The notes beneath the pieces are model-generated. The model was not told where the DNA came from. It saw nothing but the letters and a program-made list of their open reading frames with translations, and did no database searches. The position numbers were made by a program, and so were the translations under genes. A stretch of DNA of 59,361 nucleotides from Shewanella abyssi (lineage in GTDB: Bacteria; Pseudomonadota; Gammaproteobacteria; Enterobacterales; Shewanellaceae): positions 1 through 59,361 of the forward strand of contig NZ_JAKIKR010000029.1 in assembly GCF_023284025.1 (NCBI RefSeq), given 5' to 3'. This document shows, piece after piece, positions 38,491 to 48,566 of the stretch (within the stretch, counting starts at the first letter, position 1; each line of letters begins with the position of its first letter).

Positions 38491-41100
38491 ATGCATAATC
38501 GTAAGAACCGCCCCCCTAAATTGACGGACTGGCGTAAAAGTTTACCGATGAAGTTCATGCTCATCCAGCTTGGTATGGCTGCAATAATCATCTTAGCCAG
38601 TGTTTGGTTTCTTAAGTCTATTGAAATTAATCGACTTATTGATAACCAGCAAACATTGAATATTAATGTCGGTAAGGCGATTACCGCGACGTTACAGCAA
38701 AAAACAAATCGAATTGAAAATTTGGCTGTCTCAATCAGTGCACTTGGTGAGCTTTATCAGCACACCCCTACGCTTTTAGACGAAAGTATCCCTGCATTAC
38801 TCGATCAGTTAGGCCAAGAAGAGGTTATTCTCGGCGGTGGAGTTTGGCCTGAACCCAAAGCATTTAACAAAGAAAAGCGTAAAGACAGCCACTTTTGGGC
38901 TCGTAACAAAGGCGGGGAATTGCTTAAGATTGATGATTACAACCAAGACGACAACCCTGATTACTATAAAGAAAACTGGTATATTCCAGCAAAATATTAC
39001 CCTGCAGATACCACTTATTGGTCCAAATCCTATATAGACCCTTTTACACAAGACCCCATGATTACGGCCTCAGTGCCTATATGGTCCCATCACGAATTTA
39101 TTGGTGTTGCTACCGTTGATATTGCCCTGTCGAGCCTTGATGATTTTTTCAGAACGGCGCTATCTGGGCAACGTGGTTATGTATTTGCGCTAGATCAGCA
39201 AAATAGGTTGCTCTCATTCCCCACCATAGATGCAGATGTTACTGCAGAGAGTGAGCTAAAACGTTTATTTCAACCCTTTGCAAGTTTCACCAAGCAACAT
39301 CAGTCATTCAAACCACTGCAAAACCAATTAGATGAAATTGATGCTAAATTTATTATTCAGGCAAATACAGATAAGGCCTACACCACAGAGCAGCTTAAAA
39401 ATGTTACTGCTAATATCCCGGTTCACGAACGTGCCAAACTAACCGCCTTGATCAACCAAAATGCAAAAAACAAACTACGAAGTGTTCAATTAATAGCCAG
39501 CATAGAGCTCGACAATGATCCACAACTGCAAGAGCCCGTTATTGCCACCGTTTTTCTAATGCCTGGTACCTATTGGAAAATTGTCCTAGTAACACCTTTA
39601 ACAGCCATAGAAAGCAGCGCAAAGTCAATGGCCAGCTCCGTAGGTCTTTACTTGGTTGGTATCCAAATTGTTGCGCTCATGTTGTTATTTATTTTGCAAA
39701 ATAGGCTCTTTATTAACCCTATTACTCGAATGGTCAATGCCCTAAACAACAGTAATCCGGCATTAATTGAGCTTGAAAGCAACAATCGGAAAGACGAGAT
39801 TGGCATGCTCGCTAAAGCTTTCAGTTCCCGAACACATCAGTTAGAGATAGCACTGGCCAGCTTAGATGCCACCAACCTTGCTTTAGAAAAGCAGCTAGAA
39901 GTGCAACAACTTGCACAGGCCGAGCTAAAAGAGAGCAAAGAGCATCTCAATTTGATATTGAATTCTGCACACAACTTAATATTTATTAAGAATATAGCGG
40001 GTGAACTAACGCTGGTAAACGATCAATTCTGCCGTACCGTTGCGCTAAAGCGAGATGATATTATTGGTGTAAGAGACCATTTAATTTTGCCGAGAGATGT
40101 CGCCAAGATAAATAGCGATAACGACAAGGTGGTGATAACGCAAAAACAAGAACTCAGTTATGAGCAGACCTTCCCCAGTGAAGGTACTCTGCACACTTAC
40201 TTGGTCACAAAGTTCCCAATTCTGAATCATCAGCATGAGGTTACCTCAGTAGGAACCATCGCATTTGATATTAGTGAGACCAAGAATTTGGAGCTTAAGA
40301 ATAAAGCCAAGTTTGAGATCCTCAGGCAAGAAAAGTCCAACAATATCCGTTTCATTGAAAAATTAGAACAGACCAATAAACGACTACAACATGAAACGGC
40401 ACAAGTGCGCATACAGTCAAATAAAGAGGTTAACTACGAAAAGGTTAAGTTAGATAATCAAGCACTCTACCCGACCCTAGTCGCCAATCTTGTTAGGCCA
40501 ATATTCAGACAACAAGATGAGCTTGCGGCCAACGCATATCGCTTATCGAATGGTACGCTTAATGCTGCAGACTTTGGGGTAGAACTCACAGAGCAAACAG
40601 AACGTTTAAGACACTTAGAATATTTACTATCGGCACAAGACTATGGTGCTAAACCCATTGATTTAGTGCAACTATTAGAGCATACCGTTGCGCTGCTAAA
40701 GCCTAAGTTTGTCGACTCTAACATCGACATAGAGATCCACAGTGATGACCGGCTTATCGTCGATGGGATCCACTGGCACTTTCTAATACTTTTTTATAGA
40801 CTCATTAATAATACCTTGACCGATGCGTTTGAACCTTATCAAACTGACAAAAGCATTAAACTAATTTTGGTGAAGCAAAAAAATGAGCTTGTCATCACCC
40901 TCTATGATAATGGTAAAGGGTTTACCCCGAACCAGTTGGATCCATTACTGCAGCAAATGGCTGAAAACGAAATTCACGGTACTATCACGACCTTATCGGT
41001 GTGGTTGCAAAGTGAGTTTAGCGGTAAAGTACAAATAAGAAGCTTGCAGGCAGAAGCTCAATATAAAACACAAATTAGTTGCTCTTTATCACTGATATAA
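38491..41100 (+). CDS. Cache-PAS sensor with histidine-kinase-like ATPase, no visible phospho-His
   Basis: The 869-residue membrane sensor has TM1 at about 24-44 and a periplasmic double-Cache domain at about 60-370 (GGGVWPEP, YWSKSYIDPFTQDPMITASV). TM2 is near 383-403, followed by a HAMP-like stretch, a PAS domain (about 486-600) and a coiled coil. The C-terminal GHKL-type domain has an N-box INNTLTDAF (N773/N774) and G1 box DNGKGF (D806-G810). Where the HisKA helix should carry HE/HD-xxxP, residues about 660-690 read PTLVANLVRPIFRQQDELA with no histidine. It may be a pseudokinase or use an unusual acceptor. No response regulator is adjacent. Confidence 0.8.
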   Translation: MHNRKNRPPKLTDWRKSLPMKFMLIQLGMAAIIILASVWFLKSIEINRLIDNQQTLNINVGKAITATLQQKTNRIENLAVSISALGELYQHTPTLLDESIPALLDQLGQEEVILGGGVWPEPKAFNKEKRKDSHFWARNKGGELLKIDDYNQDDNPDYYKENWYIPAKYYPADTTYWSKSYIDPFTQDPMITASVPIWSHHEFIGVATVDIALSSLDDFFRTALSGQRGYVFALDQQNRLLSFPTIDADVTAESELKRLFQPFASFTKQHQSFKPLQNQLDEIDAKFIIQANTDKAYTTEQLKNVTANIPVHERAKLTALINQNAKNKLRSVQLIASIELDNDPQLQEPVIATVFLMPGTYWKIVLVTPLTAIESSAKSMASSVGLYLVGIQIVALMLLFILQNRLFINPITRMVNALNNSNPALIELESNNRKDEIGMLAKAFSSRTHQLEIALASLDATNLALEKQLEVQQLAQAELKESKEHLNLILNSAHNLIFIKNIAGELTLVNDQFCRTVALKRDDIIGVRDHLILPRDVAKINSDNDKVVITQKQELSYEQTFPSEGTLHTYLVTKFPILNHQHEVTSVGTIAFDISETKNLELKNKAKFEILRQEKSNNIRFIEKLEQTNKRLQHETAQVRIQSNKEVNYEKVKLDNQALYPTLVANLVRPIFRQQDELAANAYRLSNGTLNAADFGVELTEQTERLRHLEYLLSAQDYGAKPIDLVQLLEHTVALLKPKFVDSNIDIEIHSDDRLIVDGIHWHFLILFYRLINNTLTDAFEPYQTDKSIKLILVKQKNELVITLYDNGKGFTPNQLDPLLQQMAENEIHGTITTLSVWLQSEFSGKVQIRSLQAEAQYKTQISCSLSLI

Positions 41101-41126
41101 AAAAGCACTCATCTGAGTGCTTTTTT
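41099..41126. terminator. Bidirectional terminator
   Basis: aaaaaagcactca/tgagtgctttttt forms a 13-bp perfect stem that overlaps the stop of the sensor gene. Runs of A and T on the two sides let it serve both convergent genes. Confidence 0.92.
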
Positions 41127-41150
41127 ATCGTTAAAAGAACGTCAATCGAA

Positions 41151-42026
41151 CTACATTGAAACATCCACAATATAGTGGCCTTGCAGCCAATTTCGGCCAA
41201 TGAGTAGCTTGTAGCTCATTTTACTTCTGTCTCGCAGATTGACTTTTACTTTATACTCTTCACCTAACTCACCAATGTTCAGTTCAACCATGTAGCGAAT
41301 TTCGCTACCTTGAGCATTACGAATAAGTGAGGTTTCTACGATACGAGATTTTACAACCTTAGACTCACCTTTTTCGTTCTCGGTGGTAAAATGAATCACC
41401 TTGCCAACATTTTTATTCATGTCAGTCTGTTCATTTTCAATCTTAAAATCGATGGCATGTAGGGAGTTCTCCACTGCGCCTGTATCAATACGCGTTTTAA
41501 ATATCATAGTGGTTTCAACGATACTGATGGGGGCCGTCGGGCCGATATACTTTTTGTCTGAAACATCCACCACATAACGTCCTTTGAGCCAGTTTCGACC
41601 AATGAGCAATTTATAATCCATATGACTACGGTCGCGTAAATTGACTCTTACTGTTCGTTCTTTGCCTTTAAAGCCAACATCCAGATCAACCATATAACGC
41701 GTTTCAGAACCTTGGGAGTTACTCACCGTCGATGTTTTAACAATCTTAGCTTTTATGCGTTTAGACTCGCCTGCGGCGTTTTCTGTAGTGAAAGCCAACA
41801 TTTTACCGATGTTGTCTTTCATCTCTTTAGCACTTCCACCTTCGACTTTAAGATCAACTGCATGTAGAGAGGTATTTACAGCCCCAGTGTCTATACGCGC
41901 GATATAGGGTAAATCAGCATGTGCTACAAACATCTTTGCTGTAGAGCCAATAACCGCTTTATCATTGGCCTGTACAGATAATGACGTCATCAAGGTCAAC
42001 AGGCACCATCCTATTTTTTTTAGCAT
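41151..42026 (-). CDS. Secreted protein with two tandem retropepsin-like domains
   Basis: The 291-residue protein has a signal peptide (cleavage after VQA, residue 20) and two copies of the RimK-associated 'ATP-dependent zinc protease' domain (PF05618 type). Each copy starts with RIDTGAVxxSLHA (Asp46 and Asp181), continues with HFTTEN/AFTTEN and GSETRYMV/GSEIRYMV, and ends with NLRDRSxMxYKLLIGRNWLxGxYxVDVS. The D-T-G-A loop resembles the catalytic loop of aspartic proteases, where two such lobes make one active site. Proteolysis is not established for this family. Normal members have one domain; the repeat here is nearly complete. The gene stands alone on the minus strand. Confidence 0.85.
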   Translation of the reverse strand: MLKKIGWCLLTLMTSLSVQANDKAVIGSTAKMFVAHADLPYIARIDTGAVNTSLHAVDLKVEGGSAKEMKDNIGKMLAFTTENAAGESKRIKAKIVKTSTVSNSQGSETRYMVDLDVGFKGKERTVRVNLRDRSHMDYKLLIGRNWLKGRYVVDVSDKKYIGPTAPISIVETTMIFKTRIDTGAVENSLHAIDFKIENEQTDMNKNVGKVIHFTTENEKGESKVVKSRIVETSLIRNAQGSEIRYMVELNIGELGEEYKVKVNLRDRSKMSYKLLIGRNWLQGHYIVDVSM

Positions 42027-42133
42027 TGCAATTCCTAAATATAATTAAGTCAATTTATTGCTTGTATGACGTTATCATAGCAACAAACATTGCCATTGGA
42101 CGTTAAGTTGAACAAGGGATATAAAACAAGCGG

Positions 42134-42445
42134 TTATAAAAAATGGAGAACAAATAAAGCGAATAAAGTCGCTGAACAGGTGCAATGGCATATATACCAT
42201 CGCTTATGATAACTCTCTTTATAGAGCTTAACGTTTCGATAAAGTTGCACCCCTAGCCAGACCAGGATAAACGGCACAAAAGGGAGAGAGATAACCAGCG
42301 GGAAAAAGCCCCAGCCTAAGTCAAGTGCGTTCTGGCTAAACAGCCGCAGAAAAAACCAAAAAATAAGCAAGCAAAAATAAACTATTAAATGTTGTCCATT
42401 AATAGAGCGCTTTAAATTTTCTAGTATTGAATTCCCTATATCCAT
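42134..42445 (-). CDS. Small hydrophobic protein of unknown function
   Basis: A 103-residue unrecognised protein with three hydrophobic segments, about residues 21-37, 47-68 and 88-103, and a basic loop (YRNVKLYKESYHKRW). The last helix runs to the C-terminus. It is AT-rich and its ribosome site is poor, so it is only a probable gene. It lies between the retropepsin-like gene and the DUF3802-like gene on the same strand. Confidence 0.5.
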   Translation of the reverse strand: MDIGNSILENLKRSINGQHLIVYFCLLIFWFFLRLFSQNALDLGWGFFPLVISLPFVPFILVWLGVQLYRNVKLYKESYHKRWYICHCTCSATLFALFVLHFL

Positions 42446-42526
42446 AACTGAACATTAGGCCTTATTGAAACCAGCAACAAGGATAAATAAAGAGAATTCT
42501 GTAACTAAATATAAAATCAATGGCCA

Positions 42527-42880
42527 CTAAGCAGCCATGAGTTTAGCAATCTCTTGGTCAAACAAATTCTTGATCAAGCATGAAAACTCAGTAATAAAGA
42601 GTGTTTGTTCAGCAGTGGCCTTGTGAGTCGCGACTCTTGCAAGGATCTCTTCTAGATCATACACAATCGAGTCAACTTCTCTAATCACTATGTTTCGCTG
42701 AGCAAATGTCAAAGAGGGGTTTTGGCCGCAAACCATGATAATTTGTGCAGCAAGTTGTTCTTCAAACAACTCCATGACAGTATCTTCTGCGGCAGATTGT
42801 TGTTGCGAGTTTTCAAATATGCCCAAATGTTCAGTCAAATATTGAACAAGGTGCATATACCCGTCTTTATCGGTAACCAT
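42527..42880 (-). CDS. Small cytosolic protein, DUF3802-like
   Basis: The 117-residue acidic, mostly helical protein has no signal or membrane segment. Segments such as MVTDKDGYMHLVQYLTEHL, MVCGQNPSLTFAQRNIVIRE and VDSIVYDLEEILA resemble the DUF3802 family, which I know from Shewanella and Vibrio-type genomes and which has no assigned function. I use ATG 42880 because ggatggg stands just before it; a frame from 42910 adds ten residues with no site. Confidence 0.65.
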   Translation of the reverse strand: MVTDKDGYMHLVQYLTEHLGIFENSQQQSAAEDTVMELFEEQLAAQIIMVCGQNPSLTFAQRNIVIREVDSIVYDLEEILARVATHKATAEQTLFITEFSCLIKNLFDQEIAKLMAA

Positions 42881-42917
42881 ATCCCATCCGAAATATACAA
42901 AATGCATCAATGATAAA

Positions 42918-42936
42918 GCGGCTCAAAAGGAGCCGC
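42918..42936 (-). terminator. Probable terminator of yceI
   Basis: gcggct pairs with agccgc around a seven-base loop, followed on the minus strand by ttta. The U-tract is short. Confidence 0.5.
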
Positions 42937-42994
42937 GAAAATCTTTTGGATAAGAATCTTATCTGAGTTTAAAGTGAAATGATATCGACTAACG

Positions 42995-43570
42995 CTATTT
43001 CTTAAGGTTCAAAATAAAGGATACTGGTACCGCTTTACTAATTGCCGACAAACCTGCGATCTCGCGTAACTTTTCAATACCTTCGGTTAATTCAAAACTG
43101 TCTGAGTTTACAATCACAGGCATAACACTCGCCACTAATAGATTGGTATCTGACAGCTTCGCGATACTCACCGTAAAGGGCAGACTCACTTTAATGCCGT
43201 GTAAATCCACAACCCCTTCAATGGTGGCGACTTTCACTTCACCTACATTGATACTGCTGAGCAACTTAGGATCCACTTTGGCCGTTAATGTCAGCTTGGG
43301 GTACTTATCAACTTCAAACAACAGCGACCCCATGCGTTCATCTCTGATCTCGATACTGGTATCAACACTCGCAAGAGCAACGCTCAACTCAAATTCGCCC
43401 TTGTCATTAAGCGTCCCGACTATGGTTTTAAAGTGGTGAATTTCGGCAATATCACCCTTTTTAACCGAAATGAAATTGACGTTTGATCCATCATTGGTCA
43501 CTTTCCAGCTTGCTGCTGACGTGACAAACGATAACGGAATGAGTAGTAATCCAATAATGACGTTCTTCAT
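42995..43570 (-). CDS. YceI family periplasmic lipid-binding-like protein
   Basis: The 191-residue protein has a signal peptide (cleavage after VTSAA). The lipocalin-like YceI fold is shown by SNVNFISVKKGDIAEIHHF, GEFELSVALASVDTSIEIRDERM, FEVDKYPKLTLTAKV and GVVDLHGIKVSLPFTV. Members bind isoprenoid-type lipids and are often induced by base or osmotic stress; the physiological role is unclear. It is a single-gene unit on the minus strand, between the DUF3802-like gene and pdxH. Confidence 0.88.
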   Translation of the reverse strand: MKNVIIGLLLIPLSFVTSAASWKVTNDGSNVNFISVKKGDIAEIHHFKTIVGTLNDKGEFELSVALASVDTSIEIRDERMGSLLFEVDKYPKLTLTAKVDPKLLSSINVGEVKVATIEGVVDLHGIKVSLPFTVSIAKLSDTNLLVASVMPVIVNSDSFELTEGIEKLREIAGLSAISKAVPVSFILNLKK

Positions 43571-43724
43571 AGTAGCTCCCTTTAGATAAGATAGTCATAG
43601 ATATCAATACGCTGAATCGTAGCAACTGCTAATTTAGCACAGCCACTTACATCACGCAGTACATTCTATTTTCAAAGTATGTGATTATTTTAGTACACAG
43701 GGAGTTTTTACCTACTTAAATAGC

Positions 43725-43753
43725 AAAAATGCCACTTAATAAAGTGGCATTTC
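43725..43753 (-). terminator. pdxH terminator
   Basis: aaatgccactt/aagtggcattt forms an 11-bp stem, with a U-run on the minus strand (tttttg). It is about 15 bases after the pdxH stop. Confidence 0.87.
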
Positions 43754-43766
43754 TATTCACATACAG

Positions 43767-44408
43767 CTACGGAGCGAGCCTATCTCGCTGCCATTGGTCG
43801 TTTGATGACTTTACATAGATAAATCGATCATGCAGCCTGTTCTCACCGCCCTGCCAAAATTCAATGCTGGTTGGCTTAACGATGTAGCCGCCCCAAAACT
43901 TTGGCAGAGGTACGTCGCCCTTGGCAAACTTGGCCTTCATCTCTGCGAACTTTGATTCCAGTACCTTCCTTGCAGAAATAGGGCTAGATTGCTTGGAAAC
44001 CCAGGCCGCTATTTGGCTGTCTTTTGGCCGTGACATGAAGTATTTCAAGACTTCCGTCTTTGATAATGGCTCGGCTATCCCCGTTATCGCCACCTGTTTT
44101 TCTAACGTGTGCCAAGGAAATAGCAAACTGACCTGCGAGTTATGAGCAATGTGCTGCGCTTTACGGCTCTCAAGATTGGTAAAAAACACAAAACCATCAT
44201 TACCAAACCTTTTAAGCAATACAATCCGCTGAAATGGCTGGCCGCTTTCATCGACAGTGGCGACTGACATCGCCGTTGGATCTTTTATCTCTGAATCCTT
44301 GACCACTTCTAGCCAAGACGTAAAAAGTTCCATCGGATCATCAGGAACATTCTCGCTGTGCATATCTCCAAGAGAATATTCACGGCGGATATCACTTAGC
44401 TCTGACAT
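43767..44408 (-). CDS. pdxH: Pyridoxamine 5'-phosphate oxidase
   Basis: The 213-residue FMN enzyme oxidises pyridoxine or pyridoxamine 5'-phosphate to PLP. It shows [11 protein letters not shown] (N-terminal substrate site), [22 protein letters not shown] with FMN-contacting residues, [17 protein letters not shown], and the C-terminal [14 protein letters not shown] that binds PLP and FMN. Length is close to the 218 residues in Escherichia coli. PLP is the cofactor of nearby SpeA, but no operon link is visible. Confidence 0.95.
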   Translation of the reverse strand: MSELSDIRREYSLGDMHSENVPDDPMELFTSWLEVVKDSEIKDPTAMSVATVDESGQPFQRIVLLKRFGNDGFVFFTNLESRKAQHIAHNSQVSLLFPWHTLEKQVAITGIAEPLSKTEVLKYFMSRPKDSQIAAWVSKQSSPISARKVLESKFAEMKAKFAKGDVPLPKFWGGYIVKPTSIEFWQGGENRLHDRFIYVKSSNDQWQRDRLAP

Positions 44409-44479
44409 CTATCAATCCTTTCATATTGCGTGCTAAAAGAGGTACTGCTGATATTCATGTAAATACCTGTCTCAATAGC

Positions 44480-45409
44480 TTACTTAACTTTGCCGTTAGA
44501 ATCAGCCCAAACATGCAATAATTCCAGACCCAGCGTTGCAGCGGCTAATGCGGTGATTTCAGCGCTATCATACGCTGGCGCCACTTCAACAACATCCATG
44601 CCGACGATATTCATCCCATTCAAGCCACGAATGATCTTCATCGCTTTATCGCTCGTTAGCCCACCGCATACCGGTGTGCCAGTGCCAGGCGCAAATGCAG
44701 GATCTAAACAATCGATATCGAATGTAACGTACATCGGCATATCGCCGACTCTTTCGCGGATCTGTGCGACAATTTGTTCTGCACTTTGATCGTTAGCGGC
44801 TCCCGCATCAATCACTTCGAAGAGATGGTTTGACTGATCATACTCCGTTCTAATACCCACTTGAATAGAGTGTTCTGCAGCAATAAGGCCCTCTTTCGGT
44901 GCGTGATAAAACATCGTACCGTGGTCATACTTACTGCCTTGACTGTAGGTGTCCGTATGCGCATCGAAATGGACTAATGCCATTTTGCCATGTTTTTTAT
45001 AGTGAGCACGTAATAGCGGTAAGGTAACGAAATGATCACCACCGAAACTTAATAGCGCTTTACCAGACTCAACAATTGCCGTGGCAAAATCTTCGACTCG
45101 CGTAGTAAAGTCAGCAGAGTCACCGCAGTCGTAGACGAGATCACCGGCATCAACCACTTTGATGTGATCGCTTAGTTTAAACTGCCATGGCCAGCGCGAC
45201 TCTTCCCACGCTAAGTTAACGGAGGCTTGACGGATTGCACCCGGTCCCATGCGGCCGCCTGAACGTCCTGTGGTTGCCATATCAAACGGCAAACCTAACA
45301 CCACAACATCTGCATCGCTCTCCAATGGCTTAAAGTCTAACGGTAATCTTAAGTAGCCAAACGCATTTGAGTAAAGCGAATAATCAGGTTTGTCTGCAAT
45401 CGTGGTCAT
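44480..45409 (-). CDS. speB: Agmatinase
   Basis: The 309-residue manganese ureohydrolase cleaves agmatine to putrescine and urea. Metal ligands are visible in [20 protein letters not shown] and [17 protein letters not shown]. Further family segments are [16 protein letters not shown] and VGIRTE. I use ATG 45409, which has ggag six bases upstream; a frame from 45436 would overlap the preceding gene. It is the third gene of a minus-strand polyamine cluster after speA and the AdoMet decarboxylase. Confidence 0.95.
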   Translation of the reverse strand: MTTIADKPDYSLYSNAFGYLRLPLDFKPLESDADVVVLGLPFDMATTGRSGGRMGPGAIRQASVNLAWEESRWPWQFKLSDHIKVVDAGDLVYDCGDSADFTTRVEDFATAIVESGKALLSFGGDHFVTLPLLRAHYKKHGKMALVHFDAHTDTYSQGSKYDHGTMFYHAPKEGLIAAEHSIQVGIRTEYDQSNHLFEVIDAGAANDQSAEQIVAQIRERVGDMPMYVTFDIDCLDPAFAPGTGTPVCGGLTSDKAMKIIRGLNGMNIVGMDVVEVAPAYDSAEITALAAATLGLELLHVWADSNGKVK

Positions 45410-45432
45410 AAAGGCTCCGTAAAGGTCTAGAT

Positions 45433-46353
45433 TCACAATATCTGAGCGGTTAGCTTTTCGCTAACAGCTTGAATATAATGCTTATAATTAATGTTATTCG
45501 TCGTGTTGAGCTGGAGATCACAGCTCGCAACTTCAATATCAGCAGAAAAGTCTCTCGCCGTAATGTCTTGGTTAACGCCAATCACATCCCAGCTAATGGG
45601 GTTAAAAATATTCAACATAGCGGTGAATATTTTGAACGAATATTGTTGAAAGTTCAAGTTCGTTTCAATGCTCACGTAAGCACTCTGTGCTTGCGGTGTA
45701 ATATGTATGGTTAAGAACTGCTCACCATTTAGCCCGTTTACCGAGTAGCCACAAGGGTCGAAAAGATGATCATCAAAAATAAAGTCAGGTAATAACCTGT
45801 GCAAATTAAGCTTGCTCAATATCATTGACTTTGTTTGATTTGCTTGACGCAAGTAATCAGCTACATCACCTTTTATGTGGTACATCAATAAGCTAGTGCT
45901 ACTGCAAAGTTTTTCAGACGTTTCGCTACAAAAAAGATAATGGTGATGGCCATCTAAATGACCGACACGGTATGCACTGCCGTTTAGCCTAGATTGTAAT
46001 TGCTTGGCGTCATCTTCAAAGTGTGTTGATTGAAGATGAGACAAAAACTCGCTCTTCCTCTGATAGTTAAAGGATGAGATGTCATCGACACCCATTTCAT
46101 CAATCAAAAAAAGGCCAGCTTCAACCAGGTTGGTGTTACCGCATGTAATGAGTAATAACTTGTTTTCCCAAACAAAAAGGCTCGATTCACTTAAGATATA
46201 GGCATCACAGTCGTCGTTTGACATGACAGAAAGAATGTCTGCCCCCGCGAATGCAAGACCGCGATCCCAAAATGCACGCCCATAGCTTCGTAGTGAACGA
46301 GATCCACGTTTAACTCTGAGCTCAATTTTCTTTTCTGAACCTTCAAAAAACAT
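45433..46353 (-). CDS. speD: Eukaryotic-type S-adenosylmethionine decarboxylase proenzyme
   Basis: The 306-residue protein resembles plant and animal AdoMet decarboxylase rather than the short bacterial Spe[11 protein letters not shown] has the conserved Glu residues E4 and E7. [13 protein letters not shown] carries the self-cleavage site E56-S57, where Ser57 becomes the pyruvoyl group. C71 lies in [16 protein letters not shown] and [16 protein letters not shown] carry the Ser and His used in processing. All residues needed for autocleavage are present, so activity is likely. It would give decarboxylated AdoMet for spermidine. It lies 24 bases upstream of the chosen speB start and 85 after speA. 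No spermidine synthase is adjacent. Confidence 0.9.
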   Translation of the reverse strand: MFFEGSEKKIELRVKRGSRSLRSYGRAFWDRGLAFAGADILSVMSNDDCDAYILSESSLFVWENKLLLITCGNTNLVEAGLFLIDEMGVDDISSFNYQRKSEFLSHLQSTHFEDDAKQLQSRLNGSAYRVGHLDGHHHYLFCSETSEKLCSSTSLLMYHIKGDVADYLRQANQTKSMILSKLNLHRLLPDFIFDDHLFDPCGYSVNGLNGEQFLTIHITPQAQSAYVSIETNLNFQQYSFKIFTAMLNIFNPISWDVIGVNQDITARDFSADIEVASCDLQLNTTNNINYKHYIQAVSEKLTAQIL

Positions 46354-46370
46354 CTAGTGACTCTTCTATG

Positions 46371-46410
46371 GGTAAAAAATAAGACCAGTGCTGAGTACAC
46401 TCACCACTGG
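46371..46410 (-). terminator. Hairpin with U-tract between speA and speD
   Basis: On the minus strand ccagtg-tgagt pairs with actca-cactgg with one mismatch and a two-base loop. It is followed by tcttatttttt. It could be a partial terminator that lowers speD-speB expression relative to speA. Confidence 0.7.
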
Positions 46411-46438
46411 CCTAACAATACTCAACCAAACACTTAAA

Positions 46439-48352
46439 CTATGAAAAATCTTCTAGGTAAGTATACCCTTTTAAGCCTAACTGCAGCTCTTCAAGAATAT
46501 TACAACGCTCTTCTTCATCAATATGCTTATTAACTAACTCTTCATAAGTTCTCATAAAGGAAACCGCGTCCAAGTTTACATATCTAAGCACATCAGCGAC
46601 GGTGTCACCGGCTAATACTGAATCAATATTAGTACGGCCATTTTCATCAACTCGAACCACTGCAGAATTAGTATCGCCAAATAGATTATGCATATCACCT
46701 AATATTTCTTGATATGCACCGACTAAAAAGAAACCAATAAGGTACGGGCTTTCTTGGGTCCAAGCGGGTACTGGCAGCGTAGTTTCAATGCCTTGTCCAT
46801 CAACATATTGATCGACAATACCGTCTGAATCACAAGTAATATCAAGCATGACCGCACGGCGCTCTGGCTCTTTATCTAACCCTGATAGTGGTAACACCGG
46901 AAATACTTGATCAATTCCCCACGCATCAGGCAATGACTGGAACAATGAAAAATTAACGAAAAACTTATCGGCTAACTTTTCGTTTAACTCGTCAATCACC
47001 GGCCGATGGAAACGATATTTTGAGCTCATGCTGCCTTGCAATTCATGGCATACACGCAAATTAATTTGCTCAGCCCAGGCTCGGTCTGCGAGGCTCAGCT
47101 GGCCTAATGCGAATAGAGAGTGCGCTTCACTTAGATCACTTTGACAGTCATGGAAAATTTCAATTAACGCTCTCTGATCCGCTTTACCACTGACTTCAGT
47201 CCAAGATTGCCACATGTTTTGCAGCAATAATGGTGCATCAGCAGTAGGGGGTAAGATAGCCTCCGGCTGATAGGACTCAGTGCCAATAACATCCGTTATA
47301 AGCACCGCATGATGTGCTGTTAAGTAGCGACCAGACTCTGAGATAATCCTCGGCATCGGTTGCTCATACTCTTTACACATATCATTAAGCACACTAACGA
47401 TATTGTTAGCATACTCAGTGAGACCGTAGTTCATCGAGTTAGCACTCTGGCTACGCGTACCATCGTAGTCAACCGCGAGCCCACCACCGACATCAAAGCA
47501 CTTTACATTCGCGCCAAGCTTCATTAATTCACAGTAGAAACGCCCCGCTTCACTGACGCCTTGGCGAATATCTCGAATATTGGCAATCTGAGACCCGAGA
47601 TGAAAATGCAATAACTCTAATGAGTCCAACATGCTCTCATCTTTCAATTCATCGATGACTTTGAGTACTTGCGCTGCTGACAGACCAAATTTTGACTTCT
47701 CGCCTCCACTCGCCTGCCACTTACCTTTGCCCTGGAATGCTAAACGAACTCTTAAGCCCAATCTCGGCGTCACCCCGAGCTCTTTAGCTTGTTCTAACAC
47801 CATTTTAAGCTCAGACATTTTCTCAAGCACGATGTAAACCTTGTGCCCAAGCTTTTCGCCAATTAACGCCAAGCGAATATATTCTTTATCTTTATAGCCA
47901 TTGCAGATAATCACCGAACTGGCTTTTTGAGCCATTGCCAGCACCGCCATCAACTCAGGCTTACTACCCGCTTCTAGTCCTAGTTGCGGTACTTCTTTTT
48001 CAACTTGACTGGCTAGGATCTCTTCAACAACCGTTTGCTGTTGGTTAACTTTAATCGGGTAGACTAATAGGTAATCAGCTTCGTATTGATATTTTTGAAT
48101 AGCTTGATTAAAGGCCTGGCACAGACTATTAACTCTGTGATGAAGGATCTGTGGGAATCGGACTAAAACAGGTAGAGCAACGCCTGCTTTAACCATATCT
48201 TTGGCAAGTTCATTTAAGCCAATTTTACAATCAGGTCTGCTAGGATCTGGAGAGACTGTTACTTCTCCGTCATCACTAATACCATAGAGCCCTTGGCTCC
48301 AGTAGTTTACGTTGTAACTTGCACGTGCATCATCAATAGACCAATTGCTCAT
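46439..48352 (-). CDS. speA: Biosynthetic arginine decarboxylase
   Basis: The 637-residue fold-type III PLP enzyme converts arginine to agmatine. PLP lysine is K101 in [11 protein letters not shown]. It also has [40 protein letters not shown] and a C-terminal [20 protein letters not shown]. Length equals that of the family (about 635-660). With SpeB it makes putrescine through agmatine. It is the first gene of the cluster, with a 537-base upstream region. The enterobacterial enzyme is periplasm-associated but has no obvious signal peptide, and none is visible here. Confidence 0.96.
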   Translation of the reverse strand: MSNWSIDDARASYNVNYWSQGLYGISDDGEVTVSPDPSRPDCKIGLNELAKDMVKAGVALPVLVRFPQILHHRVNSLCQAFNQAIQKYQYEADYLLVYPIKVNQQQTVVEEILASQVEKEVPQLGLEAGSKPELMAVLAMAQKASSVIICNGYKDKEYIRLALIGEKLGHKVYIVLEKMSELKMVLEQAKELGVTPRLGLRVRLAFQGKGKWQASGGEKSKFGLSAAQVLKVIDELKDESMLDSLELLHFHLGSQIANIRDIRQGVSEAGRFYCELMKLGANVKCFDVGGGLAVDYDGTRSQSANSMNYGLTEYANNIVSVLNDMCKEYEQPMPRIISESGRYLTAHHAVLITDVIGTESYQPEAILPPTADAPLLLQNMWQSWTEVSGKADQRALIEIFHDCQSDLSEAHSLFALGQLSLADRAWAEQINLRVCHELQGSMSSKYRFHRPVIDELNEKLADKFFVNFSLFQSLPDAWGIDQVFPVLPLSGLDKEPERRAVMLDITCDSDGIVDQYVDGQGIETTLPVPAWTQESPYLIGFFLVGAYQEILGDMHNLFGDTNSAVVRVDENGRTNIDSVLAGDTVADVLRYVNLDAVSFMRTYEELVNKHIDEEERCNILEELQLGLKGYTYLEDFS

Positions 48353-48534
48353 ATTTTCCTAACCTGCCTATTTAACCTATGTAACGCTAAATAAAGCCTA
48401 TAGCTCCATTTAACCATCTTATCACTTAGCGTCATTGGCTAAAAACCAATGACAAAATGTCTATTCAGGACTGCTGTTCTTATCGCCTTTCGTACACTTA
48501 AAGCTTACGTTGTTAGCTGATAAACATAGCATGT

Positions 48535-48566
48535 AAAACGTGGGGATTAAATTCTTCCCTACGTTT
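48535..48566 (+). terminator. Orphan terminator-like hairpin
   Basis: aaaacgt/acgtttt with a ggg/ccc inner stem and a following gttttt. No gene is known to end here on the plus strand, so a small RNA or an old gene end is possible. Confidence 0.4.

Noticed and set aside
41151..42026. Assembly duplication as the reason for two similar halves
   Set aside because: The halves are clearly diverged at both protein and DNA level, so this is an old gene-internal duplication.
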